A stretch of 64,000 nt of DNA. It comes from Triatoma infestans. Lineage: Eukaryota > Arthropoda > Insecta > Hemiptera > Reduviidae. Below the pieces are notes generated by a model. It was not told the origin of the DNA, did not search any database, and saw only the letters and a list, made by a program, of their open reading frames with translations. The position numbers and the translations under genes were made by a program. This document shows positions 1 to 11,444 of this stretch, in pieces. Each line of letters starts with the position of its first letter. Within the stretch, counting starts at the first letter, position 1. The stretch spans positions 18,267 to 82,266 of the forward strand of contig JAAEAF010006063.1 in the NCBI GenBank assembly GCA_011037195.1, written 5' to 3'.

Positions 1-204
1 TTTCTTTAGCCCGCAAGGGGTATCTGTTGCATGCAGTTACTTGGGGAGTAGCGACCCCACGGGTTACCACAACTCAGTACTCCCATGCACTTCATCAGAA
101 CAGTACACAATACACTTAAACTACATTCACTTTACAGACAAGGACAAACACAGTAAATAAACTAGGTTCTCTGTTCCTAGTTAAATGGCGAAAGCCAAGG
201 GAGA
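1..204 (+). repeat. Y-family repeat, cut by the window edge
   Basis: The same sequence precedes SINE-B at about 16920-17066, and in reverse at 39425-39600 and 44165-44345. Related units lie at 40010-40150, 44750-44890 and 45005-45240. The shared core runs from a CCCGCAAGGG-like block through a GTTGCATGCAGT block to a run of short ACA-rich stretches. No reading frame is conserved. It could be the 5' part of a longer element whose 3' part is SINE-B, or a separate repeat that SINE-B often joins. Confidence 0.6.
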
Positions 205-474
205 AGGAAGGGATTAGCTCAGTGGTAGGGCGCTGGACTAGCATTGCGGAGGTCCCGGGTTAGAATCCAGCATACACGAAATGAACCTTAGATTTTAGGA
301 GCCCTTAGATTTTTCTTCCTAGGAGAAGCCTCTACAACTACTGTCCGGTGATGGGAGGTGTTGCCTGTAGCTAGAGAAAGCTGCTTGGAGGCCGGCTGTG
401 CATTTGAGAAGGCTCCGGGGAGCACAATAGATCTTACAGGTCGCAGTGCAATAATCCTCAACAACAATCTAGAC
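205..474 (+). repeat. SINE-B copy (tRNA-Ala-like head)
   Basis: The head contains an A box (TTAGCTCAGTGGTAGGGCGC) and a degenerate B box (GGGTTAGAATCC), as in a tRNA-derived pol III promoter. It resembles an alanine tRNA but has no acceptor stem. The body (TTCCTAGGAG, a TGTCCGGTGATGG block, GAGAAGGCTCCGG, GCAGTGCAATAATC) recurs at 17067, 23127, 25645, 39177, 43921 and 54560, so this is one family. The overlapping minus-strand open frame is a shadow. Confidence 0.8.
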
Positions 475-801
475 ATTCCTTTTGTAGGTAAGGTTTCCCG
501 GAACCCAATATAACAAATTCCATCAGACTTTTTCATTCCCACTCTAATTCTGTTATCCAAAATTTATCATCCCCCTTGTATTCCAGATAAAACTTCCAGA
601 TGTTTAAGGCGCCAGAGTGGCCTCACGATCACCTCTCTAAAGATGAAAAGAGCAAAATTAGTTCCGAATATTTAATTATGGAGAGATAACGCTGAGTAGC
701 TTCTCCTTTTGTTTAGTATGTGAGGTGTAAGTGTCAGTGTCAATCGACAGTGTTACATATAGCGCAATTAGCGCTGGTATAACAATTCAAATCAAAAAAA
801 A

Positions 802-1461
802 TCTGGTGTGAAACACTCACACAACTTTCTCTTACTCCTGTTTTCAAAATTATAATTGACAAATGTTATAGTTTGTGAACGAAATTCGTCGAAAACTCTT
901 TAGTAAATGCGCACTTCCGGCTTACTAATTTTCTTAAAACTTGGAATTTTGGCCATGTATTTATTTCTAATTAATTTTGTTTGGATGATAGAATTGTATA
1001 ATCAACTATGATACCACTTTAGGGGAAGCTGTAACCCCAACCCTCCCCTAAAAGTGCCCTTAAATGAATTTTTCCGGAGAAATGTTTCATATAAAAGTTG
1101 TAGCTCTTTGTATGTGTAGTTGATATACCAAGTTTAAACAAAATCGTCGGAGCCATTTTTGAGAAAATCGCAAAAACATATAAAAACCAACTAGTAAAGT
1201 GGTACTTCCGGTTGAGGAATTTTAACAGATAACGCACACTCAGATGCCATAGTGATACCTAAACGTAATATCAAGTTTCAAGTTTCTACAGTTTTTCGTT
1301 TTTGAGCTATGCTGTTCACATACACACACACACACACCACACACACACACACAGACCATTCGCTAAAAACCACTTTTTTGGACTCAGAGGACCTCAAAAC
1401 GGATATTTCCGGTGAAAACTCGATATCGAAAATTTGACACGCTAGGAGTAAGAGAAAGTAA
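802..1461 (+). mobile_element. Helentron-like non-autonomous repeat (family H), deleted copy
   Basis: It begins TCTGGTGTGAAACACTCACA after an A run. The TGTGA/TCACA pair can fold into a hairpin. It ends with the palindromic GGAGTAAGAGAAAGTA. The subterminal ACTTTCTCTTACTCC is the reverse complement of the 3' end. Full copies lie at 31259-32252, 51333-52274 and (minus) 58580-59588. This copy is about 660 bp because part of the internal ~300-bp tandem repeat is missing. A CA microsatellite sits near 1321-1352. Assignment to Helentrons is an inference from the end structure; no Rep/helicase sequence is present. Confidence 0.6.
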
Positions 1462-2875
1462 AAATTGAATTTATATAAATTGATAATAAAAATTAAATCG
1501 TGATCATAGATTTAATTGTTTTAATTAGTTAGAGAATATATATTGAATAAAAAAAGCAAAACATTTAATAGTCTTTATGTAACTTAAAAGTTTGTTTACA
1601 TTCCAAATTATGGTTAATTAATAATACGCATTGCATTTATAATTACATCTCTCTGGGTGATTAATTTGTCTTTAATAAAATAATAAACGCTTAATTATTT
1701 TATAATATATTTTTATCATTTGCTTAAAAATTAAAAGTTAAATATAAAAAAAAAAAAAAAAAAAAAGTCGTTAACACCAAAACTATTGCGTTCTATTGAA
1801 CTAATAATAAATAATTTATAGAAAAATTAAATAAAATCCATTATAGTTTATTAGAATTATTAGGCTGTCAAATAGTTGCATAAATGAATAAAAACTTACT
1901 TATCAGCATAATACTTAATAAATAAACAAACTTTTAGATTATGCAATATTTTTAAACATATTTTATCCTGTTCAAATTAAAAAAACAAAAAAAATTAATA
2001 TTAATTAAAATTTAAAAATATATTAAACCGGTAACCAAGTTTTATTAATAATTTTATTATAAACATTTGCTATCACAAAATGGCATTATCTATAATGTTG
2101 TAAGAGATATTTTCATGTAAATCTTAAAAGCCCTCAGGATAAAAATCTTTAAGAATACATTGAAACTATTATGAAATATGTACATTATTTCATTTAATAC
2201 CGTTAACTGTAAAAATGAAAGATGTGTATCGATATGTAAGAAAGTGAGAAATTAATGAATTCGCATTTTACATCCGTAAAATCTGTTCATTACTAAAAAA
2301 AATTACAGATTTATTACATATTATGTTATTCTGTAAATATTTTCATCAAGTTTGGTCTCCCAACTTGGCTAACCATCAGTTTATATGTACCTATTGTTAT
2401 ATTGCTAACGGTACAAAATATGAAGCAGTTATTCCTCAGCACATAATTACTTTATCTAATTTATAACTAAAAGATGTGTTAAAGAATTATATAAAAACTC
2501 TTTTCTTCTAAAAAAAATATTAAAAAAGTAATAATATGACATAGTTCACTCGATAATATCATGAAATTAAACAACAAACTTTCGCTACAAGTTTCGTAAA
2601 AAATGATAATATTTAATTCAATTCTAAAAGTGTAATGTTTCTTCAATGTCGTAGGATTTTTTTTTTTTCGCCACTAAGAGCATTTCTAATACAGTAGTAG
2701 TAGTAGAAGTGAAAATACATAAAACTTCTTGAATTTCCTTTCACCTGTTTCAACATGGTGTCAGTGCCCACAAACTTATAGAGAGAGAGAAGATAGATTG
2801 GCCAGAAAACTTTCGCTTTATTGTGGTCGTCTGTGTTGCCAAGTAAATACTAATTTCATGATATTATGTTTGTGT
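1462..2875. other. AT-rich stretch, nothing recognised
   Basis: Homopolymer runs and AT-rich sequence without a sustained open frame. A 23-base A run lies near 1745-1767 and a short TAG microsatellite near 2695. I see no repeat shared with the rest of the window. Confidence 0.5.
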
Positions 2876-3636
2876 AATATTTTCTATTTACAATAATGGT
2901 TTTGTTTACAAAAACTACATCGAACATAGTAAGGATCCGGACAATGAAGGGTTGTCGCGGATATAAATACTAGTTATCAAACTGTAGATCAAGGGTCGTA
3001 AGATTTTATAAGATCTAAAGATAAAACCTACTTCTTACATTAAAACTACTACTTCTCATTCAGTTTTATTTTAACTACTTAGTTTATATAATTACATTAT
3101 TTTAAATTTGTCTTTTTGTAATGGAATCAAGCCAGCGCCTTTATTGAGAAAATATGCCACCATACAACAGTTCCATTACCAGCCACACCGCCGGGCCTCT
3201 GAGAGCATTTCCACTAAGTATTACCCCCCCCCCCCCATCGCGCCTACTTACGGCAATGTATTGGCGAATGAGCTTCTACTTGCGACAGCCAGATATCCCC
3301 CCAAAAAGCTGTCTCTTATACCAAGAGCTAGGAGAATCAATATAATAAGCCGGCCATCTTAGGGCTTAAGAGAAGTCGCCACATAAACTTTAAAGAATTA
3401 ACCCTCAACTTCAGCCATGAAGGATTTAGCAAGCTAGCTACACTAGCTATCCAGCATTAGAGCAAGCAAGAGTTCTAACTAACAACAACGACTCTCATCA
3501 ACCAAAGCTCCATCCTGCATTCGTCACATCACTCATCGCTCGATCACTCTAACTTCAATTTACACTCTTTTCCCAACTAAGTAAATGTAAAATCTAAATT
3601 GTGAATACAGTTCATTTCGTGTGTCTACCATTACAT
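2876..3636 (+). mobile_element. LTR-like sequence with TATA box
   Basis: About 115 bp here (2890-3010) recur at 3715-3836 in the same orientation. They include a TTTGTTTACAAAAAC block, a TAGTAAGGATCCGG block and a GATATAAATA TATA-like box. The stretch ends near 3636 in GTGTGTCTACCATTACA, a typical LTR end. I infer one LTR (2876-3636) followed by the truncated start of a second. No primer-binding site, gag or pol was found. The small open frames at 3108-3362 look non-coding. Confidence 0.4.
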
Positions 3637-3699
3637 TTTGAATATTATAATGTTTGAAGTATTTGGTATTGGACTTGATAGAATCAACAACATGGTGCC

Positions 3700-3836
3700 T
3701 ATTTTCTATATACAGTAATGTTTTGTTTACAAAAACAAACTTAGTAAGGATCCGGCAATGTGGGGTTGTCGCTGATATAAATAGAAGTTATCAATCTGTA
3801 GATCAACAGTTTGCATCATACGATTTTATAAGATAA
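3700..3836 (+). mobile_element. Truncated second copy of the 2876-3636 LTR-like sequence
   Basis: It repeats the TATA-containing start of the upstream copy (same GGATCCGG, GGGTTGTCGC and GATATAAATA blocks) with a few changes, then loses similarity. It may be the remains of a 3' LTR after the internal region was lost. Confidence 0.4.
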
Positions 3837-4199
3837 CGTCCTATAACAGCCTAAAAGCAATGTCTCTCATCTAACAACACGTACAAATAATACAAAGACC
3901 TCCAGTATTACCACAAAGGGCCTGCAGAAGAGTTGAGTATACGCATACTATTTAGAAGACTAAATACGTAATAGTTAAGTTTGGCTATTTGGTTATTTAT
4001 TGTTTAGAGTCAGATCAAAATTTCTTGAACACCGGAATTACAGCTAACTGACGTCGAAAGTATACGAATGTCGTTGAGTACTTAAACGTTCAAACTACCA
4101 TAAAAGTGCTAAGAGATTGTAAAATAAGTACTTATAAAAAAAAAAGCAATGTTTATAGAAGACAATTTCTTTCTTTAAAGATACTTTTAAGATAAAGTA

Positions 4200-4560
4200 A
4201 ATTAAAACGTAGCAAGAAATTAAAACAAACCGGATATTAGAAGAATTCCAAATTTGAAGAAAATCGGTAAACCGGAAGTGCGAATTTTTCCAAAATAGGT
4301 TTTTTTATTTTTTTATTTTTTTTTATTTTTCTCGAAGACAACTACGATTTCCGTGTAATATAGAGATAACTCATACTAAATATTGTTCTATATTAATAAT
4401 TCAGTCAAATAAAATGGGGTATGAGAAAGTTTGTGTGAGTGTTCACACAACCGGTTCTTGGGAAATCTCAAAATACATATTTCCGGTGAAAGCTCAATTT
4501 TGAAAATTTGAACACATACTAGGGGTATGTCTGTTTGTTTGATTTGTAAAATTTGACCAA
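4200..4560. repeat. Relics of family H in both orientations
   Basis: At 4230-4290 the block with AAACCGGAAGTGCGA is in minus orientation. At 4425-4540 a plus-oriented 3' portion carries TTTCCGGTGAAAGCTC followed by TTGAAAATTTG. Both blocks match the complete copies at 31259 and 58580. The ends are eroded. Confidence 0.5.
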
Positions 4561-4915
4561 GGGCAAATAAAAAGTAGCCGAACACTTAAGCTAGAGTCCC
4601 CGCTAATCCAAGTAATTGCATGCATCAATTAACTTTGAGAGCCCTAAGTACTTTTATTCTATGAAGTTAGGGAATTTGGGGGGTAAGCGCTGTTCATATT
4701 GTGATTTCTGAACAGGTGGTAATAAAAAAATGCCTTATATATCATCACCGATACAACAGGCGCGTCATGGATTTAGCACGCTCTAACCATCACTTCATTA
4801 CTAAGCCACTAGCATGTCTCCATTCTAAGTAATAATTAATTTATGCCCTAATGCTCAGCATGCTAGTTCTATATCAGGAAGTTTCAAGAACAAATCCTAA
4901 TTTTAATCGATTAGG

Positions 4916-5062
4916 GGCGGGTGTTGGTGTAGTGGTTATGAGCATGGACTTTTAACTGGGAGATCCCAAGTTCGAGTCCAGCGTATAAATGCTAAATTTT
5001 ATATTAGTATGAAAAATGTCCATGACACCTAATTTGGTAATTGGGCGTTAAGCCCGCCTGAA
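4916..5062 (+). repeat. SINE-A copy (tRNA-derived)
   Basis: The head contains TGGTGTAGTGGTTATGAGC (A box) and AGTTCGAGTCCAGC (B box), spaced as in a tRNA. The 3' part reads GACACCTAATTTGGTAATTG, then GCGTTAAGCCCGCCTGAAAA. The head recurs at 63403 and the 3' part at 43810 and 56925. No acceptor stem pairs, so it is not a working tRNA gene. Confidence 0.75.
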
Positions 5063-6105
5063 AATAAATGGGTTAAGCAACATAAATCAGACATAAAAGT
5101 CTATTAAAGAAGTATCATAATACATTTAAAAACACAACGAATTCCTCAAGAAGTTATCCTCAGTGGGCACCCAGTAGCTTCTTCAAAACTGTAAGTCTAT
5201 TATTGGAACATCTAAATCTACTATTTTGTTAGAACAAGTATTGTGTAATGCGTGTTTCTTTATTCAACACCTAATCCAGCCACATTTCATTAGACTAAAA
5301 TTTGTTCAGACAGGGACGTTAACTATGATTCAATGTTATATATTTTACCTTTTCCTACTGCCTTAAGAGGAATTTTGATTATTTTTCGGTATTATATGTT
5401 TATTACATTCTTATATTCCCGAGAATTTGCATTAAAATCTCAGAATTTCCACGCTAATGAAAATTTATTAACTGTTGTATTAAAAATGAATGGTAAACTG
5501 GGCTAGATCTATAATTTTTTTTTCTTAAAAAATATTTAAAATTACCATAATAATAATAATGTTTTAAATAACTCTCAAACTAGAGAAATAAGTTCAGACA
5601 CTAGTAAACGGTAAATAATTATATTAACAAAAATCGACAGTTAATTAAATAAAAACAAAATGAAACAATGTTATATATAAAATGATCAATTTACTGGTCT
5701 ATATATTAAAATGTGTTTATATTAAAATTATAATAATAATACTAATAATAAAAATAAATGGACGGCTGAAAACAGGGGCGCCATCAGAGAGAGAGAGAGA
5801 GAGAGAGGGGGGGGGAGAAAAAATTGTACCCATAATATTTGAGCCAATAGAACTGGTTCTCCACAGTAATTAAATAGTAATTTTTAACAAGATTGTTGGC
5901 GCCACATTTAAATAAATAACATAGACTAGGTGTCTCTGTCTCAGGCATCACGCAAAACGATTTGGCCTTTATTTGGGGCAAATTTTTGAGGGTTATCCCT
6001 TTCTATGTTATTATAAAGCTTCATTATTATTATTATTTGGTTCGTATTTATTATTTTTTTTGAAAACAAAATTAATTCTGTTCAACCTTCGTCTGTTATA
6101 ACCTA
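5063..6105. other. AT-rich stretch, nothing recognised
   Basis: No sustained open frame. A GA microsatellite lies at about 5788-5807, followed by a short G run. Short open frames on both strands overlap this simple repeat and look spurious. Confidence 0.5.
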
Positions 6106-6260
6106 ACGCGTTTGGTCTAGTGGCTAGCGCACTCGCCTTTCGTGCGAGAATTCAGGGTTCCAGTTTGACAAAGGCTAAGTCAGTGCTGACCCAGCATCGT
6201 GATAAAAAGTGGGAAGCTACAGTTAGTAGCACCCTAAGTAGTGAAGGCCGGAACTAAACG
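6106..6260 (+). repeat. SINE-C candidate (tRNA-Glu-like head)
   Basis: TTTGGTCTAGTGGCTAGCGC matches the A-box region of insect glutamate tRNAs. An anticodon-like arm follows (stem CTCGC/GCGAG, loop CTTTCGT, reading TTC), then a degenerate B box (GGGTTCCAGTTT). The acceptor ends do not pair. It is a single copy in this window, so calling it a SINE rather than a decayed tRNA is an inference. Confidence 0.5.
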
Positions 6261-6539
6261 GCGTGGGAACTCTGCTATAGGACTCGTATATCCCTGAATA
6301 ACTGTCCTGTGGCCATATTTAAACAGTTTCTCCCACTCTAGTCAGAGAGAGTGGTCCTGTCATTTTTGTCTCTCTCACTCTCTCTTTCTCTGCTATGGAT
6401 CCTATTACACAATGAAATGGAAATGAATATGCTATCAAGCTGCAAATGTAAATTAATTCTCTATAAATCCCATCTAAGTGTGTATCTATCTGCTCCCATC
6501 GTTTCTATACATTTCTTAAAAGCAAATGAATAAAATTTC

Positions 6540-8250
6540 AAGCGTAAAGGAAGTTGTCAATTTTAAAATCTTATTAACCGCAGTAAACAAGAAGACTACT
6601 TCGAGAGTGTTCGTAACTATTTTCAAACGGAATATGGAAATTAGCAGTAAGAGAAAAATTGTTTGAGAAATTCTTATCATAATTTTATTTTTTTTTCAAA
6701 TAGAACTGTGTGAACTTCTCTCGTTGTTCTCTGACACACCGTTCGCTAAACACATTTTTTTTCATATTCAGGGGGATTTCAAAATATCTGTTTCTAGTTT
6801 ACAAGATCCGCAGTATTTCGTCTTATTTAACCGAACGCTCTTTTTTTTTTCTATTTTTAATATTTAAAATAAAAATGTTATTTTTTTCTTAAAAATCAAT
6901 TGGAATATCGTAGCAATTTACAACAATATTTCAAACTAAAAACTATTTTAGAGAGTCCTAGAAAATACGCTGAAGAAGAATGGTAAAATCTTCTTCTTTT
7001 TTTTATTCCCAGGCCAATAAACGGAGTTTTCTATGACTGCCACTTTGAACAGAAATCATAATAAAAGATTAATTGTGTGGGAGAACTTGTGAAATATTTT
7101 CCCATTGTTAGGAGATGTTTGAAACTTTTTTAAAGACATTAAATCGTAAATAATTTCACTCACTTAAAAACTAAATACAACTTGAGAAAATTCTTTTAAA
7201 GTTTTTTTTTTTTTTTTTTTTTTCTATATTACATTGAAATAATTAATTAGTAATTAAATGAGAAAATGGAATTACATACTTAATTTAAAAATATCAACTA
7301 GTTCAATTTATTAGAGGATTAATAACATTCAACAAATGGAATAATGTTATGAAAACTTTTAGGCCAATATTCCAAGGTCTATTATAGAACAATAAGGAAA
7401 CTAGTAATTTCAATTAAATATTGACATTCAAAGGTCATGTACGACTAATTGAAGTAACTCCGCATAGAAAGGAAGATGATTTTGTTTGGGCTTAACCCAT
7501 TGCAATTATTATATGAACAGCATTTTTTTTTGTTTTTTTGTTTTTATGTAAAACGAAGTATTGCATCGTATGATTCCACGCGGTCTTCTCAGTGTTTCTT
7601 TTCAGAGCTTGCAGCTAATACACTTTTTTTTTTCTTTTTTTTTTTCAGTCTCCTTCTGTCATATGCTTTTGAATGAACAGGCGTTTTAGATAAAGTCTCA
7701 CATCGATCAAACATGATAAATTATAACAATTTCTATAAAAAAAAAAAAAAAAAATTTGGTGTGAAATTTGACTCTGGGCAAGAAATAAGTTCTCTTATCT
7801 TCTGCTAAGTGATACATTATATTGAGAGAGAGAAATGCTGACGACGTCTCTTTACTCCGTAAAGTAAAAAATCCATTTTTATCAGCAACAATGATTTAAA
7901 TTAAAAAATACTAGTATTTTATTTATATAAGAAGTATATCAAAATTTAAGGAAAATATTTTGAACGGTTTTCGAAAAAAAAAATCGGAGGTAAAACTGAC
8001 CGAATAAGGCTATTCTGTAAAATCACACTTCTGGTTAATTGATAATTTTCATATTTATTACGATTTAATATTATGTGGAATTGCACTTTAAACGGTAATC
8101 TAGGGTATCCGCTCCCACAGCATCCTCCAAAAATCAACTTTCATAGAACAAATATTTATAAAAAATTTAGGCCTCGATGTTTGTAGTTAATATGCGAAGA
8201 TTAAGAAAATCGCGAACTTATATATACATATAAGTTACGTTACATATACG
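6540..8250. other. AT-rich stretch with weak H relics only
   Basis: Long T runs (for example near 7202-7223) and no sustained frame. At 6640-6800 there are short blocks that faintly resemble the H family, including CACCGTTCGCTAAACAC. Nothing else is recognisable. Confidence 0.4.
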
Positions 8251-8254
8251 GATG

Positions 8255-8960
8255 GGTATACCGCAATATAAAGGAATACCATTGCCATCGCATTGGACGA
8301 TGCAAGTGCCCAGTGCTAGGGGATACGGCCCACCAGAGCTAAAGTAAATTAGCCTTCTCTACAGCCAAAGCGCCCCTTTGGACAAAAAGACAAATTGCCG
8401 CCCCTTAAATATATATATATATATATATATTTTGAAGCAAGTTTATGCATGTTCAAACATAAGATGAAGCAGCTCATGTTCGCGTGCTAATGCTATTCTG
8501 AACAGAGAAGTATATGCATGTTCAAAAAAGTTCACAAGCATCGTCCTTTACAAATCCTGCGCGTTAATTTTTCAATAATAGTGAAAATATTTTTAGCTTT
8601 TAGACGTAAACAATATAAATATGTTAAGCACAGTAAATTTGCAGCGAACGAAAAAAATCGATTTGTGGAATTGAGTATTTTACACAACAATATTTTTCTC
8701 ACATTTACACCCAAAATGCCCGATCCTAGAACGGGCTCTGCGGGGAGCCAACCATGGTTGGCCACCTTGGCAATACATCCTTCTTCTTGTAAATCGACTT
8801 TGTGCTTGCACGGGGGCCCTGGTATATCCGAAAGGATAGGAACAGTTCTTAAAGAACCCCGGTGATGGGAAAGGGAGTAGGGGAAGAATGTCTCCCCGAC
8901 CACCTCTATATTTAATTAGGACAAATAAGCAAAATTTTATGTCATTTTACGGCGATAGAA
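8255..8960 (+). repeat. Family D repeat, copy 1
   Basis: Aligned with 11800-12240. The strongest identity begins at TATTTTTAGCTTTTAGACG (8588) and runs to CAAATAAGCAAAATTTTATG (8922-8941). It holds an AGCCAACCATGGTTGGCC near-palindrome, a TATCC-GAAA-GGATA hairpin and a GC-rich end (GTCTCCCCGACCACCTCTAT). The open frames on both strands are not kept in copy 2, so I do not call a gene. An (AT)n run lies at 8406-8430. Possibly the 3' UTR or ribozyme region of an unknown retroelement. Confidence 0.55.
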
Positions 8961-9025
8961 CGTAATCTTTGAGTCGAAATTCCTTAATGGGTAAAATGTA
9001 ATTTGAACATTTTACGATTTGAACT

Positions 9026-9037
9026 TACTTCTTACAA
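9026..9037 (+). repeat. Target-site duplication, left copy
   Basis: TACTTCTTACAA is repeated exactly at 9898-9909, next to the (TAA)n tail. It brackets the 5'-truncated LINE between them. Confidence 0.85.
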
Positions 9038-9812
9038 GAGCCCAGAGGTACTCATTGAGAGGCCTTTGGACAGGTATTCCACTATATTCCAGGCTGAAGT
9101 GTTTGCCATTAAGGTCTGTGCCGAGGAGAACCTGCGTAGAGCCCCAAGGGGCAAGGTCATACGCATTTGCTCGGACAGTCAGGCTGCACTGAAAGCCCTA
9201 GAGGCTTACAGAACTACCTCATCCCTGGTGAAGGAATGTCGAGAGGCATTGTCGAGACTCTCCAGGCACAACAAGGTACAGCTGTGGTGGGTGCCTGGAC
9301 ATGCAGGGGTTGAGGGTAATGAGACAGCTGATCAACTGGCCAGGAACGGGGCCAACACTCCGTTCATTGGTCCTGAGCCGGTCCTGGGAATAACTGGCGG
9401 AGCAATTCGTGCAGCGATTAGAGAGTGGGTTCGCAGTAAGCATGAAGAGCTCTGGAGGAGGAGCCCGGGTGTTATACACAGTAAAAGGATGATGCCAGGA
9501 CTGTGTAAACGAAGAACCCAAATGACTCTTAGTCTGAGTAGGAGCCAGATTTCTCTGGTGACGGGACTATTTACGGGTCATGGTAGGTTCAGGAAACATC
9601 TGTACAAGGTAGGACTCATTCGAGCGGAACCCTTGTGCAGACTATGTCAGAAAGAGGAGGAAACGGCCTCCCACCTGTTGTTCGATTGCGTTGCAATAAT
9701 CAAATTGAGGTATGAAACCTTTGGTACTTTGCGACCTGAGGAGATAGTAGCTCAAAATGACCTGGTGGTGAAGGTCCTCAAACTCCTTAAGGAGGGAGGG
9801 TTTGTCTACTAG
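9038..9812 (+). pseudogene. LINE ORF2 C-terminus: RNase H and CCHC-like knuckle
   Basis: The frame is open to the TAG at 9810. The ATG at 9003 lies in host DNA outside the target duplication, so it is a chance start. RNase H motifs are visible: QAEVFAI (Glu), ICSDSQAALKAL (Asp) and WVPGHAGVEGNETADQLAR (His and Asp). The first catalytic Asp (normally in YTDGS) was lost by truncation, so the domain cannot be complete. Downstream comes an L(V/F)TGLFTGHG-type linker and a CRLCQKEEETASHLLFDC knuckle, typical of the end of I/R1-group ORF2. There are no internal stops or frameshifts, which suggests a fairly recent insertion. It can be neither autonomous nor active. Confidence 0.85.
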
Positions 9813-9898
9813 GAACTATCGGGGGTGGCACAATAAGCCTATGTTGGCTGCAGTGCCGGGATATAGCCCACCCGAGGTTGGATAATAATAATAATAAT
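9038..9898 (+). mobile_element. 5'-truncated I-clade-like LINE with (TAA)n tail
   Basis: It spans the end of ORF2 (RNase H and zinc-knuckle region), a short 3' UTR and a (TAA)n tail at about 9885-9898, and is flanked by a 12-bp target duplication. The 3' UTR has a GGGTGGC...GCCCACCC stem at 9821-9873. A second relic at 50137-50190 shares this UTR. The I clade is suggested by the RNase H domain and the TAA tail. 5' truncation is the usual result of incomplete target-primed reverse transcription. Confidence 0.85.
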
Positions 9899-9909
9899 AC
9901 TTCTTACAA

Positions 9910-10892
9910 ATTATTAACTAAAAACATTTTAAAATTAAAATAATTTTTAAGTGGAAAAGCTGACTCTCAACTCCCTCTTGGTATTACCCTAGAAATAAAT
10001 GTTCACAGAATGGTGAAATTTTGCACACACAAAAAAAAAAAAATGAAACCTGATCAAAAATAAATTATTAACTTAAAGTTAACTCTCTTAGTTTAAACAG
10101 TTTATTTGAAATACAAGTTTTCATTTTTTGCAAAATCGTGCCGCTCTCTTTTTCCTGCAATTAGTTACTAATGCATCTGAAAGAATAACTGGCAGCTTGC
10201 AATAATTTCGAATCCAATTAAAAGTTCTGTTTCTTTTTTTTTAAGATTAAAAAAAAATGCCATAACATTCATTCATAAAAAATAAAAAAAAACGGTGATA
10301 TGCTTTAGGGAAACAAACTTGGTTATTATTAATACAATACAATTTTAATGAAATGTCAACACTTTCTCATAAAAGTATATTTCCTATTTTAATAATACTA
10401 ACTAAGTGTATGTTAGTGAACGATAAGACATCTAATATAAAAGTTCAACCTTTTATGAAAATAACATTGTTATTGCTTTTCATCAATGTTTTCAATGTAA
10501 TTAATGATGATGTAAAACTATGTCCCCATTTTCAAGAATATTCCGACCCAAGTGCTGAACTGGGTACCCATGAAATTTACTTCAGGGTCACCAGTTACAG
10601 TTGTATCACTTTATTATTGCTAAAATACTTCAACTGAAATCGCTGTAAATGAAGAAATCTCGTAAATCAAGCAATTAACGATGATAATAACAGACACTTT
10701 AATAAAAACTAACTACAATCTTGTATTTGTCAAATTTAAAAGTGTAATTTTTATTATCAGCAGTAAAACATGAATAAATGGAATTAAAATAAACATTTAG
10801 TATTTGCTTAATTAAAAAGACCAAATAACGAAAGATTTCAACTTATTTCTTATACGGCCAGCTTTGCAAGATGTTCTTATAATGTGGCTCGC
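9910..10892. other. AT-rich stretch holding one weak small ORF
   Basis: Apart from the open frame at 10455-10637 (listed separately), it holds only A/T runs. I see no repeat shared with other parts of the window. Confidence 0.5.
10455..10637 (+). CDS. Possible small secreted peptide or exon; unrecognised
   Basis: From the internal ATG at 10455 the frame encodes 60 residues. The first 17 (MKITLLLLFINVFNVIN) look like a signal peptide, followed by an acidic, cysteine-containing segment (DDVKLCPHFQEYSDPS). The frame is open further upstream to 10353, but the upstream residues look random. No family is recognised. No poly(A) signal or promoter was established. AT-rich DNA readily yields hydrophobic Leu/Ile/Phe runs, so chance is a strong alternative. 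Transcript evidence would be needed. Confidence 0.15.
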   Translation: MKITLLLLFINVFNVINDDVKLCPHFQEYSDPSAELGTHEIYFRVTSYSCITLLLLKYFN

Positions 10893-11104
10893 TAAAGCGG
10901 CCTCTACACGGTCAATAATATTGTCAATATCAGTATTGACAATATAACCATCAATCCTCGTGCTAACCAGTCTCAATACTTCATTACCTTACACGATCAA
11001 TATTATTGAAGTAACGAAGTTTGTGATTGGTTAGCACGAGTATTGATGGTTATATTGTCAATACTAATATTGACAATATTATTGACCGTGTAGAGGCCGC
11101 TTAA
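10893..11104. mobile_element. PIF/Harbinger-type MITE with TAA target duplication
   Basis: The 206-bp element (10896-11101) begins AGCGGCCTCTACACGGTCAA and ends in its reverse complement. The inverted repeats run about 75 bp with about two mismatches. It is flanked on both sides by TAA, the 3-bp TWA target of PIF/Harbinger elements. The CTACAC in the ends is shared with the Harbinger element at 21830. The middle has no coding capacity. Confidence 0.85.
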
Positions 11105-11444
11105 GTGTTTCACATTAATCTCCAACTCTCAGGTTAAACGGTCCAACAAAATCATCTGCTCGACTGGGATGTTCTGATTTATGGCTGGTCTTCTGGTATC
11201 TGTTTAACGGGGGCAATAATCATGGTGTTCTGATTTGGTTTTTTTTTTTTTTTTTTTTGTTCGGTTTATGACGATTTCCTTTAAACCTGGAATGCTAACT
11301 ACATAGATATAAATCGATTACTTATTTTTGAAATCCCCCACCCATGTTGATTTTAGATAATTTGGTAAAATTTATGGCGGTAATTTCAAAAATAGCGGTA
11401 GTGGCCGTTGTTTAATCAAGAAATAATTTTGGCGTAGGTATGTG

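Noticed and set aside
205..275. Functional tRNA-Ala gene
   Set aside because: Boxes A and B are present but no acceptor stem pairs, and the same head continues into a SINE body repeated elsewhere.
5682..5981. Coding frames at the GA repeat
   Set aside because: Both strands are open only because of the simple repeat (ERERE and SLSLS).
6106..6170. Functional tRNA-Glu gene
   Set aside because: The anticodon arm is good, but the B box is degenerate and the ends do not pair.
8532..8903. Gene on minus strand (123 codons) in family D
   Set aside because: The frame is not preserved in the second copy at 11800-12240, and there is an equally long frame on the other strand.
9219..9521. Minus-strand open frame of 100 codons
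   Set aside because: It is the antisense shadow of the LINE RNase H frame.
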